DNA of 64,000 nucleotides, taken from Mesorhizobium sp. B2-3-12. Lineage in GTDB: Bacteria > Pseudomonadota > Alphaproteobacteria > Rhizobiales > Rhizobiaceae. Shown here one piece after another: positions 43,349 through 51,559 of this stretch (within the stretch, counting starts at the first letter, position 1; the number at the start of each line of letters is the position of its first letter). The stretch is taken from NCBI RefSeq assembly GCF_006442205.1, contig NZ_VFVR01000006.1, positions 310,001 through 374,000 of the forward strand, given 5' to 3'. The translations under genes and the position numbers were made by a program. The notes under the pieces are model-generated. The model made no database searches, had not been told where the DNA came from, and was given only the letters and a program-made list of their open reading frames with translations.

Positions 43349-43594
43349 ATGGCAGGCGGTTCCATTCCCCATTTCCAGAACGATGCGGGCCATCCGGCGA
43401 TCGACATCGGGGTCAAGGAATTCATGTGCACGGGCGCCAACCCGCCTTTCGACCATCCGCATGTGTTCCTCGACATGGGCGACGACAATGAGAAAGTCTG
43501 CCCTTACTGCTCGACCCTCTACCGCTATTCGCCGAAGCTGAAGGCGACGGAAACGCTGCCGGCGGGCTGCCTCTATATCGACCAGGCCGCCTGA
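43349..43594 (+). CDS. Zinc-finger (zf-CHCC) protein, NDUFS6-like
   Basis: An 81-residue protein with the CHCC pattern: KEFMCTGANPPFDHPHVFLD, then KVCPYCSTLYRY. The zinc ligands are a Cys, a His and the CxxC. Alphaproteobacterial members are homologues of the mitochondrial complex I subunit NDUFS6. AAGGAG precedes ATG 43349. It lies just before a flavin monooxygenase gene on the same strand (10 bp), but a functional link is uncertain. A complex I accessory function is inferred from family. Confidence 0.88.
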   Translation: MAGGSIPHFQNDAGHPAIDIGVKEFMCTGANPPFDHPHVFLDMGDDNEKVCPYCSTLYRYSPKLKATETLPAGCLYIDQAA

Positions 43595-43604
43595 CCTCCC
43601 GATC

Positions 43605-44843
43605 ATGAGCGAGACGCGGTCCCGGCAAGTCGTCATCGCCGGGGCTGGCATCGCCGGGCTGACAGCGGCGATTGCCTTCGCCGAACGCGGCTACTCAGTG
43701 AGGGTGTTCGAACAGGCGCAGCGCCTGGAAGCAGCCGGCGCCGGCATCCAGCTCTCGCCCAATGCGACACGCATACTTCGCCAGCTTGGCGTGCTCGACA
43801 CGCTTGTCGCCAACGCCGTCAAGCCGGAAGCCGTGGTGCTGAAGGACGCAGCAAGCCTACGCCAACTGGCGCGCGTGCCGCTGGGCGGAGCCGGCGAGCA
43901 GCGGTGGGGCGCGCCCTATCTCGTCGCCCACCGGGCTGATCTGCAAGACGCCCTGATGGCGCGCGTCGCGCAAATGCCCGACATCCACCTCACCACCGGC
44001 GCGCAGGTCAGCAGCGTCGCCTCCGGTTCACTCGGCATCACCAGGACGGACGGAGTCGGCCGCAAGATCATCGACACCGAAGGCTCTCTGCTGGTCGGTG
44101 CCGATGGCGTTTGGTCAGCGGTGCGGAGGTTTGCCAGCCCAGGCAACGGAGCCGGCTTCGCGAACAGCCGCTTCTCGGGCGAACTGGCCTGGCGCGCGAC
44201 GATAAGCGCCGACAGCGAAGCCGGGCAGGCCTTTGCCGCGATCGGCGCCGGCGGCTGCGTCACCACCTTCCTGCACCCAGGATTCCACATGGTCGCCTAC
44301 CCCGTCAGCGGCGGCCGCGCCTTCAACCTGGCCGCCTTCACCCCAGGCGAGCGCATTGCCGAGGGTTGGTCAGGCCATGCCGATCCCGTCGTCCTTTCCG
44401 GCGCCATGCGCCGCACCGCGCCGGCACTGGCGCGGTTGGTGGAACTCGCCGAACCGTGGACCGCCTTTCCCATCCACACGGTCGAACAGCGACGCTGGAC
44501 GGCGCCGGAAGGCATCGCGCTGATCGGCGACGCCGCGCACGCGATGACGCCATTCGCGGCACAGGGCGCGGCCATGGCGATCGAGGATGCGGCGACGCTT
44601 GCCAACCTCGTTGCCGACTTCTCCGGCGACCTGGCGCAAAGCCTTACCATCTGGGAGAAGCTGAGACGGCCGCGCATCGAAAAGGTGCTGAAACGCGGCG
44701 CGGTCAACCGCCTCGCCTGGCACGCCCGGGGACCGGTGGCATTGGTGCGCAATCTCGTCCTGGCGGCGCGGCCGGGAGAGAAGCTCGCCGCGGATTTGGA
44801 CTGGCTCTACGGCTGGGAGGCGCGAAAGGTTGTAAGGCGGTGA
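43605..44843 (+). CDS. FAD-dependent aromatic-ring monooxygenase (UbiH/salicylate hydroxylase-like)
   Basis: A 412-residue class A flavoprotein monooxygenase. VVIAGAGIAGLTAAIAFAER is the GxGxxG FAD-binding motif, VGADGVWSAVRR the DG motif for FAD and NAD(P)H, and IALIGDAAHAMTPFAAQGAA the GD motif. GAGIQLSPNATRILRQLG is characteristic of salicylate-hydroxylase-like members. It hydroxylates an aromatic or quinone substrate using NAD(P)H and O2. It follows the zf-CHCC gene by 10 bp. The specific substrate is unknown, and ubiquinone biosynthesis is possible but unsupported. Confidence 0.88.
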   Translation: MSETRSRQVVIAGAGIAGLTAAIAFAERGYSVRVFEQAQRLEAAGAGIQLSPNATRILRQLGVLDTLVANAVKPEAVVLKDAASLRQLARVPLGGAGEQRWGAPYLVAHRADLQDALMARVAQMPDIHLTTGAQVSSVASGSLGITRTDGVGRKIIDTEGSLLVGADGVWSAVRRFASPGNGAGFANSRFSGELAWRATISADSEAGQAFAAIGAGGCVTTFLHPGFHMVAYPVSGGRAFNLAAFTPGERIAEGWSGHADPVVLSGAMRRTAPALARLVELAEPWTAFPIHTVEQRRWTAPEGIALIGDAAHAMTPFAAQGAAMAIEDAATLANLVADFSGDLAQSLTIWEKLRRPRIEKVLKRGAVNRLAWHARGPVALVRNLVLAARPGEKLAADLDWLYGWEARKVVRR

Positions 44844-44907
44844 AATGCAATCGCGACAACCAAGCTCGTATTCGACAAACGGTCACCGCAGGCAGTAAAA
44901 TGCGCAT

Positions 44908-45093
44908 ATGAGCAAAGTCATCCGATATCGGATCGATCCGGCGAACCCGCCACCGCTGACGGAAGCTCAGAAGGCGGAAATCGCCAAGCTGAAGGCTCGG
45001 CCCGAAGGTGATGTCGATACCAGCGATATTCCCGAACTGAGCAAGAAGTTTTGGCGGCGAGCTGTGACTTGGCGCAGACGGCCTAAACCCTAG
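44908..45093 (+). CDS. Small protein resembling an orphan antitoxin N-terminus
   Basis: A 61-residue protein. PPPLTEAQKAEIAKLKARPE and VDTSDIPELSKKFW match the style of the BrnA/CopG-like antitoxin group, where 'DTSDIPEL' is followed by an AV-rich strand. Here the C-terminus changes to a short basic tail (RRAVTWRRRPKP), and no toxin gene is adjacent. It could be a degraded or truncated antitoxin, or a functional orphan. The ribosome-binding site is weak. The family assignment comes only from remembered sequence pattern. Confidence 0.45.
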   Translation: MSKVIRYRIDPANPPPLTEAQKAEIAKLKARPEGDVDTSDIPELSKKFWRRAVTWRRRPKP

Positions 45094-45103
45094 AACGCTC
45101 GCC

Positions 45104-45769
45104 TCAATTATACAGCCGCATCGACAGCCCAAGCGAAGCCGGCAGCGGGTTCCACCAGCCGGTGCGCAGGCCGGCGGTGCGCAGGGCAGCCGCTGTCCAG
45201 GTGTTGCAGCCGATCAGCGCGTTGAAATGGCCATTGGCCTCATAGAAGCGGTCGAAATTGGAATAGGCGACATTGTCGATGACGACCGGGCCGCCCGGTC
45301 CCTGCTGAAAACTCGCTTCGATGAAGTCGAGCAATGCGGCAAAATGGTCATCGCCGACGTCGAAACCGGCGATATTCGGGCGCGGCTCGGTGATGTCGCC
45401 GGCGACGTCGACATGCATCACCGAGGCATCGAGGGTCAGGGCCTTCAAGACGGGCACCGCCTTCAACCGCGACCAGGTCGGCGTTTCCAGATAGAAGGCG
45501 CGCCCGCCCCAGCCGAAGACGAGGTAGCGCACTTCGGGTGCGTCCGAAGGCAGGCCGGCATCGGCCAGGAAACGGAAGCGCCGGCGCACCTCGTCGTCGA
45601 CAGGAATGGCGATGTCGGTGTGGATCGGGTTCTTCAGCACAAATATGCGCCGCGTGCCCTCGCCGGCGGCCGCCGCCGGCCAGATTGGCCGTGGCACCAG
45701 CGTGCCGAGCGTCACGGCGAGCGCGACCGCGATCAACAGCAGACCAAGAAAACGGCCGAGCTTTTTCAT
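45104..45769 (-). CDS. DUF2459 (TIGR02117-like) secreted or membrane-anchored protein
   Basis: A 221-residue protein from ATG 45769. KKLGRFLGLLLIAVALAVTL is an N-terminal membrane anchor or signal. FVLKNPIHTDIAIPVDDEVR, YLVFGWGGRAFYLETPTW and NAYSNFD-like IDNVAYSNFDRFYEANGHFN follow, with the conserved late motif LIGCNTWTAAALRTAGL. The conserved His, Cys and aromatic residues suggest an enzyme facing the periplasm, but no function is established for the family. It is convergent with the small 44908 gene. Confidence 0.85.
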   Translation of the reverse strand: MKKLGRFLGLLLIAVALAVTLGTLVPRPIWPAAAAGEGTRRIFVLKNPIHTDIAIPVDDEVRRRFRFLADAGLPSDAPEVRYLVFGWGGRAFYLETPTWSRLKAVPVLKALTLDASVMHVDVAGDITEPRPNIAGFDVGDDHFAALLDFIEASFQQGPGGPVVIDNVAYSNFDRFYEANGHFNALIGCNTWTAAALRTAGLRTGWWNPLPASLGLSMRLYN

Positions 45770-45861
45770 CAATGGCAGCCTTGCAAACGCATCACGGCGC
45801 GACGCGCACGGCAAAACCGTCTCACAATTTTCCCGGAATTGCTCTGACTATCCATACGCGA

Positions 45862-45892
45862 AAGAGCCCGGCGCTGTTTCAGCCGGGCTCTT
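45862..45892 (-). terminator. Terminator of the aap operon
   Basis: AAGAGCCCGGC and GCCGGGCTCTT, a perfect 11-bp stem with a nine-base loop, lie 17 bp downstream of the aapP stop. On the minus strand the stem is followed by a short T-rich stretch. Confidence 0.75.
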
Positions 45893-45909
45893 CGTAATCG
45901 TCCAAGCGC

Positions 45910-46713
45910 TCAGTGCAGGATCTGCGACAGGAACAACTTTGTCCGCTCATGGCGCGGGTGGTCGAAGAACTCGGCCGGCGTGTTCTGCTCGACGATCTGG
46001 CCCTGGTCCATGAAGATCACCCGGTTGGCGACTTTCCGCGCAAAGCCCATCTCGTGGGTGACGCACAGCATGGTCATGCCCTCTTCGGCCAGCCCAACCA
46101 TGGTCTCCAGCACTTCCTTGATCATTTCCGGATCGAGCGCCGAGGTCGGCTCGTCGAACAGCATGATGCGCGGGTTCATGCACAGCGAGCGGGCAATCGC
46201 CACGCGCTGCTGCTGGCCGCCGGACAGCTGGCCCGGATATTTGTTGGCCTGCTCGGGGATCTTGACGCGCTTGAGGAAATGCATGGCGATTTCCTCGGCC
46301 TGCTTCTTCGGCGTCTTGCGCACCCAGATCGGCGCCAGCGTGCAGTTCTCCAGGATCGTCAGATGCGGGAACAGGTTGAAGTGCTGGAACACCATGCCGA
46401 CCTCGCGGCGCACCTCGTCGATCTTCTTCAGATCGTTGGTGAGCTCCTTGCCGTCGACGATGATCTTGCCCTTCTGGTGTTCTTCCAGCCGGTTGATGCA
46501 GCGGATCATGGTCGACTTGCCGGAGCCGGACGGGCCGCAAATGACGATGCGCTCGCCCCGCATCACCTTCAGGTTGATGTCCTTCAGCACATGGAACTCG
46601 CCATACCATTTGTGCATGGCGATGATGTCGATGGCGACATCGGTGGTCGAGATATGCATCTTGGCGGCGTTGACCTTGATCTCTTCGGCGCTGACGGCGT
46701 TTTCGGTGGCCAT
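45910..46713 (-). CDS. aapP: General L-amino-acid ABC transporter, ATP-binding protein AapP
   Basis: A 267-residue ATPase of the polar amino-acid uptake family. Walker A is GPSGSGKST, the ABC signature LSGGQQQRVAIARSL, and Walker B IMLFDEPTSALD. MHISTTDVAIDIIAMHKWYG at the N-terminus is typical of AapP/BztD. It drives the AapQM channel for uptake and, in rhizobia, also efflux of amino acids. It is the last gene of aapJQMP; 75 bp of palindromic repeat DNA separates it from aapM. A terminator follows. Confidence 0.95.
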   Translation of the reverse strand: MATENAVSAEEIKVNAAKMHISTTDVAIDIIAMHKWYGEFHVLKDINLKVMRGERIVICGPSGSGKSTMIRCINRLEEHQKGKIIVDGKELTNDLKKIDEVRREVGMVFQHFNLFPHLTILENCTLAPIWVRKTPKKQAEEIAMHFLKRVKIPEQANKYPGQLSGGQQQRVAIARSLCMNPRIMLFDEPTSALDPEMIKEVLETMVGLAEEGMTMLCVTHEMGFARKVANRVIFMDQGQIVEQNTPAEFFDHPRHERTKLFLSQILH

Positions 46714-46739
46714 GGCCAGTTCCCCTTATCGTTGAATTC

Positions 46740-46790
46740 GATGCATGTCGTTATCCCAAAACCGCTACACACTTTTGGGCGACATGCATC
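46740..46790. repeat. Palindromic intergenic repeat between aapM and aapP
   Basis: GATGCATGTCG (46740-46750) and its exact reverse complement CGACATGCATC (46780-46790) enclose CCCAAAA and TTTTGGG, so the unit folds as one long hairpin. Near-identical units are scattered in Mesorhizobium intergenic DNA. The aapM stop codon (46789-46791) lies partly inside the repeat. Confidence 0.75.
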
Positions 46791-47946
46791 AGCGTCTGTA
46801 ACCGGTGTCGAGCCGGCGTTCGGTATACATTGAATAGCGCGACATGCCGAAGCAGAACAGCCAGAACACGAAGGCGGCGAAGACAAGGCCGGACTTCGCG
46901 GTCTGCGCCGTTGCCCAATTGGCATCGGAGAAGTTCTGCTTGACGATGCCGAGCAGGTCGAACATCGAGATGATGAGGACCAGGCTGGTGTCCTTGAACA
47001 TGCCGATGAAGGTGTTGACGATGCCGGGAATGACCAGCTTCAGCGCCTGCGGCAGCACGATCAGCCCCATCTTCTGCCAATAGCCGAGGCCGAGCGAATC
47101 GGCGCCTTCATACTGGCCTTTCGGGATCGCCTGCAGGCCGCCGCGCACCACTTCGGCCATGTAGGCGGCGGCAAACAGCGACACACCGATCAGCGCCCTC
47201 AGATACTTGTCGAAGGTGACGCCGGCCGGCAGGAACAGCGGCAGCATGACGCTGACGAAGAACAGCACCGTGATCAGCGGTATGCCGCGCACGGCTTCGA
47301 TGAAGATCACGCACAGCATTTTGATGATCGGCATCTTCGAGCGCCGGCCGAGTGCCAGCACGGTGCCCAGCGGCAGCGACACGGCAATGCCGACGAAGGA
47401 CAGGCTGAGCGTGATCAGCAGCCCGCCCCAGCGCGAGGTTTCGACATGCGGCAAGCCGAACACGCCGCCGACCAGCAGGAAGAAGGAAACGACCGGCAGC
47501 ACCAGGAAAAGCAGGATCGCGTTCAACCCCTTGCGCGGCACGCGTGGCATCAGCATCGGCACCAGCAGCGCGACGAACAGGATGGCGACCAGGATCGGCC
47601 GCCAGCGCTCCTCGACCGGATAGGTTCCGAACATGAACTGGCCGAACTTGGCGTTGACGAAAGCCCAGCAGGCGCCGCTCCAGCCGTCGGGCTGAATGCC
47701 GCCCTGCGCGACGGTGGCGCAGACCGTGCGGTCCGGCCCGGTCCACTGTGCGTTGATGAACGCCCAGTTGATGACTTGCGGCAGAACCCAGGCGACGATG
47801 ACGATGCCCAGGATGGTGAGGATGGTGTCGCCGACCGAACCGATCAGGTTCCTGCGCACCCAGGCGACGGGGCCACTGACGCTCGCCGGCGCGGGCTGCG
47901 CCAGCGCCATTTCGGTGCGCACCCAGGACATATCGTGTTCCTGCAT
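46789..47946 (-). CDS. aapM: General L-amino-acid ABC transporter permease AapM
   Basis: A 385-residue permease, longer than typical HisM-type subunits because of an extra periplasmic N-terminal region, as usual for AapM. AYMAEVVRGGLQAIPKGQYE leads into the EAA loop (EGADSLGLGYWQKMGLIVLP), which contacts AapP. FIGMFKDTSLVLIISMFDL and C-terminal helices follow. It forms the inner-membrane pore with AapQ. It starts four bases after the aapQ stop, and its last codons fall in a palindromic repeat. Confidence 0.94.
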   Translation of the reverse strand: MQEHDMSWVRTEMALAQPAPASVSGPVAWVRRNLIGSVGDTILTILGIVIVAWVLPQVINWAFINAQWTGPDRTVCATVAQGGIQPDGWSGACWAFVNAKFGQFMFGTYPVEERWRPILVAILFVALLVPMLMPRVPRKGLNAILLFLVLPVVSFFLLVGGVFGLPHVETSRWGGLLITLSLSFVGIAVSLPLGTVLALGRRSKMPIIKMLCVIFIEAVRGIPLITVLFFVSVMLPLFLPAGVTFDKYLRALIGVSLFAAAYMAEVVRGGLQAIPKGQYEGADSLGLGYWQKMGLIVLPQALKLVIPGIVNTFIGMFKDTSLVLIISMFDLLGIVKQNFSDANWATAQTAKSGLVFAAFVFWLFCFGMSRYSMYTERRLDTGYRR

Positions 47947-47950
47947 GGTC

Positions 47951-49138
47951 CTACCTCTCCACCAGCGCCATTCTGGCGTTGACCACGTTCATGACGGCCG
48001 AGGTCACCAGGCTGAGTATGAGATAAGCGATCATCATGATCAGCACGCCTTCGACCGCTTGTCCGGTCTGGTTCAGAACCGTGCCGGCGGTCGCCGTCAG
48101 GTCGGGATAGCCGATGGCGATCGCCAGCGAGGAATTCTTGGTCAGGTTGAGATACTGGCTGGTCAGCGGCGGAATGACGATGCGCATGGCCTGCGGCACC
48201 ACGACCAGCCGCAGGATCGATCCGGACCGTAGGCCAAGCGCGGCGGCCGCCTCGGTCTGCCCCTTGCTGACGCCCCTGATGCCGGCACGCACGATTTCGG
48301 CGATGAACGCCGCCGTGTAGCAGGACAACGCCAGATAGAGCGACAGGAACTCTGGCTTGACCTGAAAGCCGCCGGTCAGGTTGAAGGTCGACTGCTTCGG
48401 CAGATCGAAGCTCAATGGAAAGCCGCTCAGCACGTAGGCCAGCAGCGGCAGGCCGACGATCAGCGCGGCGGAAGTCCAGAACACCGGAAATTGCTGGCCT
48501 GTCGCCATCTGCCGCTGACGCGCGGTGCGGGCGACGAACCAGGCCATGGCGATGCCGACAATGAGCGCAACCAGGATCAGCCAGGAGCCCTCGCCCCAGA
48601 CGGCGCGCGGAAAATAAAAGCCGCGCTGGTTCAGGAAGGATCCGAACGGCAGATGATAGGAGTCGCGCGGCGCCGGCAGCACGGCGAGCACGCCCGAATA
48701 CCAGAAGAAGATGACCAGCAGCGGCGGGATGTTGCGGAAAATCTCGACATAGACCGTGCAGATCTTCTGGATCAGCCAATTCTGCGACAGCCGCCCGATG
48801 CCGATGACGAAGCCGATGATGGTGGCGGTGATGATGCCGGCGACGGCAACGATGATGGTGTTGATGAGGCCGACGACGATGGCGCGGCCATAGGTCGAAT
48901 CCGATGTGTAGGCGATCGGCGTGTCGGAGATGTCGAAGCCGGCGCGCCCCTTGAGGAAGCCGAAACCGGAGGCGATGTGCAGGCGCTGCAGATTGTCGAT
49001 GACGTTCTGCACGATCCACCAGACGGAGCCGAACAGCACGATAACGACCAGCGTCTGGAAGAACAGACCGCGTATTCTCGGGTCATTGACGAAGGAGCCG
49101 CGGCTCGGCTCCTCGCGTAGAATTTCCTGCGATGCCAT
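47951..49138 (-). CDS. aapQ: General L-amino-acid ABC transporter permease AapQ
   Basis: A 395-residue permease, partner of AapM. It carries SYTSD-type periplasmic segments early (DTPIAYTSDSTYGRAIVVGL), the conserved FRNIPPLLVIFFWYSG, and the EAA loop IRGVSKGQTEAAAALGLRSG. LTKNSSLAIAIGYPDL follows near the end. The order of genes and protein lengths match the Rhizobium aap operon. It is separated from aapJ by 62 bp containing a strong hairpin, so its expression is probably lower than that of aapJ. Confidence 0.95.
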   Translation of the reverse strand: MASQEILREEPSRGSFVNDPRIRGLFFQTLVVIVLFGSVWWIVQNVIDNLQRLHIASGFGFLKGRAGFDISDTPIAYTSDSTYGRAIVVGLINTIIVAVAGIITATIIGFVIGIGRLSQNWLIQKICTVYVEIFRNIPPLLVIFFWYSGVLAVLPAPRDSYHLPFGSFLNQRGFYFPRAVWGEGSWLILVALIVGIAMAWFVARTARQRQMATGQQFPVFWTSAALIVGLPLLAYVLSGFPLSFDLPKQSTFNLTGGFQVKPEFLSLYLALSCYTAAFIAEIVRAGIRGVSKGQTEAAAALGLRSGSILRLVVVPQAMRIVIPPLTSQYLNLTKNSSLAIAIGYPDLTATAGTVLNQTGQAVEGVLIMMIAYLILSLVTSAVMNVVNARMALVER

Positions 49139-49162
49139 TTCACGTCCCCTGTGAAAGAGAAA

Positions 49163-49188
49163 CCGGAAGGCAGGTGCCTGCCTTCCGG
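49163..49188 (-). promoter_or_regulatory. Stable hairpin between aapJ and aapQ (attenuator or mRNA stabiliser)
   Basis: CCGGAAGGCAGG and CCTGCCTTCCGG are exact reverse complements separated by two bases, giving one long stem just after the aapJ stop. On the minus strand TTTCTCTTT follows. Such stems cause partial termination or protect the upstream binding-protein message. Confidence 0.65.
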
Positions 49189-49200
49189 ATCACATTTCGA

Positions 49201-50229
49201 TCAGCGGATCGGCGGAGCGTATTGCAGGCCGCCCTTGGTCCACAGCGCATTGATGCCGCGGGCGATCTTCAGCGGGCTGCCCGAACCGACATTGCGGTCG
49301 AACATCTCGCCGTAATTGCCGGTGGCCTTGACGATGTTGACCACCCAGTCGTTGGACACGCCGAGATCGGTACCGATCTTGGTGTCGGCTTCCTGGCCGA
49401 GCACGCGCTTGATCTCCGGGCTGGCGGAGTTCTTCATCTCGTCGACATTGGCCTTGGTGATGCCGAGTTCCTCGGCGTCGAGGAGTGCGAAATAGGTCCA
49501 CTTGACGATGTGGTACCACTGGTCGTCGCCCTGGCGGACGGCGGGTCCGAGCGGCTCCTTGGAGATGATCTCGGGCAGCACGACGTGATCGGCCGGCGAG
49601 CCGAGCGTCAGGCGAATGCCGTAGAGGCCCGACTGGTCGGTGGTGTAGACGTCGCAGCGGCCGGCATCATAGGCGGCGTTGACCTCTTCCAGCTTCTCGA
49701 AGACGACTGGATTGTACTCCATCTTGTTCGCCTTGAAGTAGTCGGCGAGGTTGAGCTCGGTGGTGGTGCCGCTCTGCACGCAGACGGCGGCGCCCGAAAG
49801 CTGCAGCGCCGAATTGACGCCCGGCAGCTTCTTGGCGTTGATCATGAAACCCTGGCCGTCATAGTAGGTGACGCCGATGAAATTCAGGCCAAGCGCGGTG
49901 TCGCGATTGATGGTCCAGGTGGTGTTGCGCGACAGGATATCGACCTCGCCCGACTGCAGCGCGGTGAAGCGTTCCTTGGCGCTGAGCGGCGTGAACTTGA
50001 CCTTGGTGCCGTCACCGAAGACGGCGGCCGCGACGGCGCGGCAGAAATCGGCGTCGATGCCTTGCCAATCACCCTTGTCGTCGGGTGCCGAGAAGCCGGC
50101 CAAACCGGTCGAGACACCACACTGGATGAAGCCCTTCGCCTTGACAGTGTCGAGCGTGCCGGCCGAAGCGGCCGACGCCATCAATCCAAGCGTGGCGGCG
50201 CCAAGAATGCCGATAGCAATATGTTTCAT
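49201..50229 (-). CDS. aapJ: General L-amino-acid ABC transporter substrate-binding protein AapJ
   Basis: A 342-residue periplasmic binding protein. The signal peptide is KHIAIGILGAATLGLMASAA, cleaved near ASAG. GFIQCGVSTGLAGFSAPDDK, then ADFCRAVAAAVFGDGTKVKF and LSRNTTWTINRDTALGLNF, are the distinctive family segments. It has the extended C-terminal helices typical of AapJ/BztA. It captures a wide range of L-amino acids for AapQMP. ATG 50229 is used because the signal peptide starts there. It is the promoter-proximal gene of the operon. Confidence 0.95.
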   Translation of the reverse strand: MKHIAIGILGAATLGLMASAASAGTLDTVKAKGFIQCGVSTGLAGFSAPDDKGDWQGIDADFCRAVAAAVFGDGTKVKFTPLSAKERFTALQSGEVDILSRNTTWTINRDTALGLNFIGVTYYDGQGFMINAKKLPGVNSALQLSGAAVCVQSGTTTELNLADYFKANKMEYNPVVFEKLEEVNAAYDAGRCDVYTTDQSGLYGIRLTLGSPADHVVLPEIISKEPLGPAVRQGDDQWYHIVKWTYFALLDAEELGITKANVDEMKNSASPEIKRVLGQEADTKIGTDLGVSNDWVVNIVKATGNYGEMFDRNVGSGSPLKIARGINALWTKGGLQYAPPIR

Positions 50230-50462
50230 GACCCACAGACCCTTTTCTGTTTTCAGGCAAAACCCTGATCTTTTTCTCCCGTGTGAACGCAGCTCCCATC
50301 CCGGCCCATTCCCGAAACCCCGCATCGCAAATCGACGCGCCGCCTAGCATTCACGAACAGCATCGAAGGCGATAATTCCTGTGAGGTCAAGGAAAATGAC
50401 CGAAACCGAACCCGTTTGAAAATCGATAGCCGGAAATGCCTGAATTGCAGACGGACGCGCCC

Positions 50463-50493
50463 CCGATTTAATCGGAAGCGCGAATTAAATCGG
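50463..50493. promoter_or_regulatory. Inverted repeat in the aapJ upstream region
   Basis: CCGATTTAA and TTAAATCGG (exact reverse complements) flank 13 bases, about 235 bp upstream of the aapJ start. A smaller inverted repeat, GGTCA-N7-TGACC, is at 50385-50401. The remainder of the 50230-50665 gap shows no gene. A regulator site for aap is plausible but unproven. Confidence 0.4.
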
Positions 50494-50665
50494 CAAAGCT
50501 CATTTGACGCAAAGGCGGGTCGCGGCGATGAAATCCGTCATCAGAAATACCTCCACGTTACTGAAGTGGGCGCGCATTGAATTGACGTACCGGAAGGTCG
50601 CCGTCTGACCGTTACCAGGCGATTGCCGGGCAATATTGCTTGCGGACAAAAGCCGGTGCCCACGC

Positions 50666-51550
50666 TCAAAGCGGAGGAAAGACGAGCCAGACGCCGATCG
50701 CGGCCATCAATGCCCCGGAGAGGCGCGGGATCAATTGCCCGGTCGGGATCATCTTCTCCAGGAGAACGAGGATGGCGATGCCGGCGATCCACAGAACGTT
50801 CATGACACCGCCGACGAACAGCAGGGCCATCAGCGCCCAGCAGCAGCCGAGACAATAGGCGCCGTGATCGATGCCGAGCCGAAGCGCGCCGGGCGCGGTG
50901 GTGCGGAACCCACCGTGGCTGGCCAGGAACGCGATCGGCGCCTGACATTGGCGCAGGCAAACGCCCTTGATCGGTGCCCATTGATAGAGGCCGGCGGCGA
51001 TCAGGACGAGGCCCCCGAGGAGCGCGCTGTCGGTCGCCATCGAGGCATTGAGCAAAGCGAGACGGGCGAGCAGCCATTGCGCACCGGTCGCCACGATGCT
51101 GAAGGCGACCCAGACGACGAGATAGCCGGTAAAAAACCACGCCGTCGAAGCGATGGGGCTGCCATCCGCCAGCGCCTTGCGGCCGACGCCGGCATAGAGC
51201 AGCAGCATCGGCGCGACCGAAGGCGTCATCATGCCGACCATCATCACCGCCCACATCGTGAAGATGAAAGCGAAATCGGCCGTTGCCCAGGCCCGCAAAC
51301 CCGGCTCCATGGCGGCGCCCATATCCATGCCGCCCATGTCATTGCCGCTCATGTCCATGCCGCTCATGTTCGACATGTCCATCCCTGCCATGTCGCCCGC
51401 CGCGCTATCCGAGGCGGGATTAACAGGCATGACCATGTCGGCGGCGAGCCACAAGACATAGGCCCAGGCGAGCACGGTGATCACGATGAGCGCGGCCGTC
51501 ACGACCGCGCGGTCGCGCCGCAGCACCGCCTCGAGAGCCGTGTCGCCCAT
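50666..51550 (-). CDS. DUF2182 integral membrane protein with methionine-rich metal-binding-like loop
   Basis: A 294-residue protein with about seven transmembrane helices. Between helices 1 and 2, residues about 49-80 form a periplasmic stretch built of MxM/DMxxMDM repeats (DMAGMDMSNMSGMDMSG), like copper-binding sequences. The later motif AVMMVGMMTPSVAPMLLLYA and the CRQCQ and YCLGCC cysteine pairs are typical of the DUF2182 family. Its start lies nine bases after the DUF1326 stop, so the two form an operon. Metal handling is an inference from composition; the function is not established. Confidence 0.8.
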   Translation of the reverse strand: MGDTALEAVLRRDRAVVTAALIVITVLAWAYVLWLAADMVMPVNPASDSAAGDMAGMDMSNMSGMDMSGNDMGGMDMGAAMEPGLRAWATADFAFIFTMWAVMMVGMMTPSVAPMLLLYAGVGRKALADGSPIASTAWFFTGYLVVWVAFSIVATGAQWLLARLALLNASMATDSALLGGLVLIAAGLYQWAPIKGVCLRQCQAPIAFLASHGGFRTTAPGALRLGIDHGAYCLGCCWALMALLFVGGVMNVLWIAGIAILVLLEKMIPTGQLIPRLSGALMAAIGVWLVFPPL

Positions 51551-51559
51551 TGCATCAGG

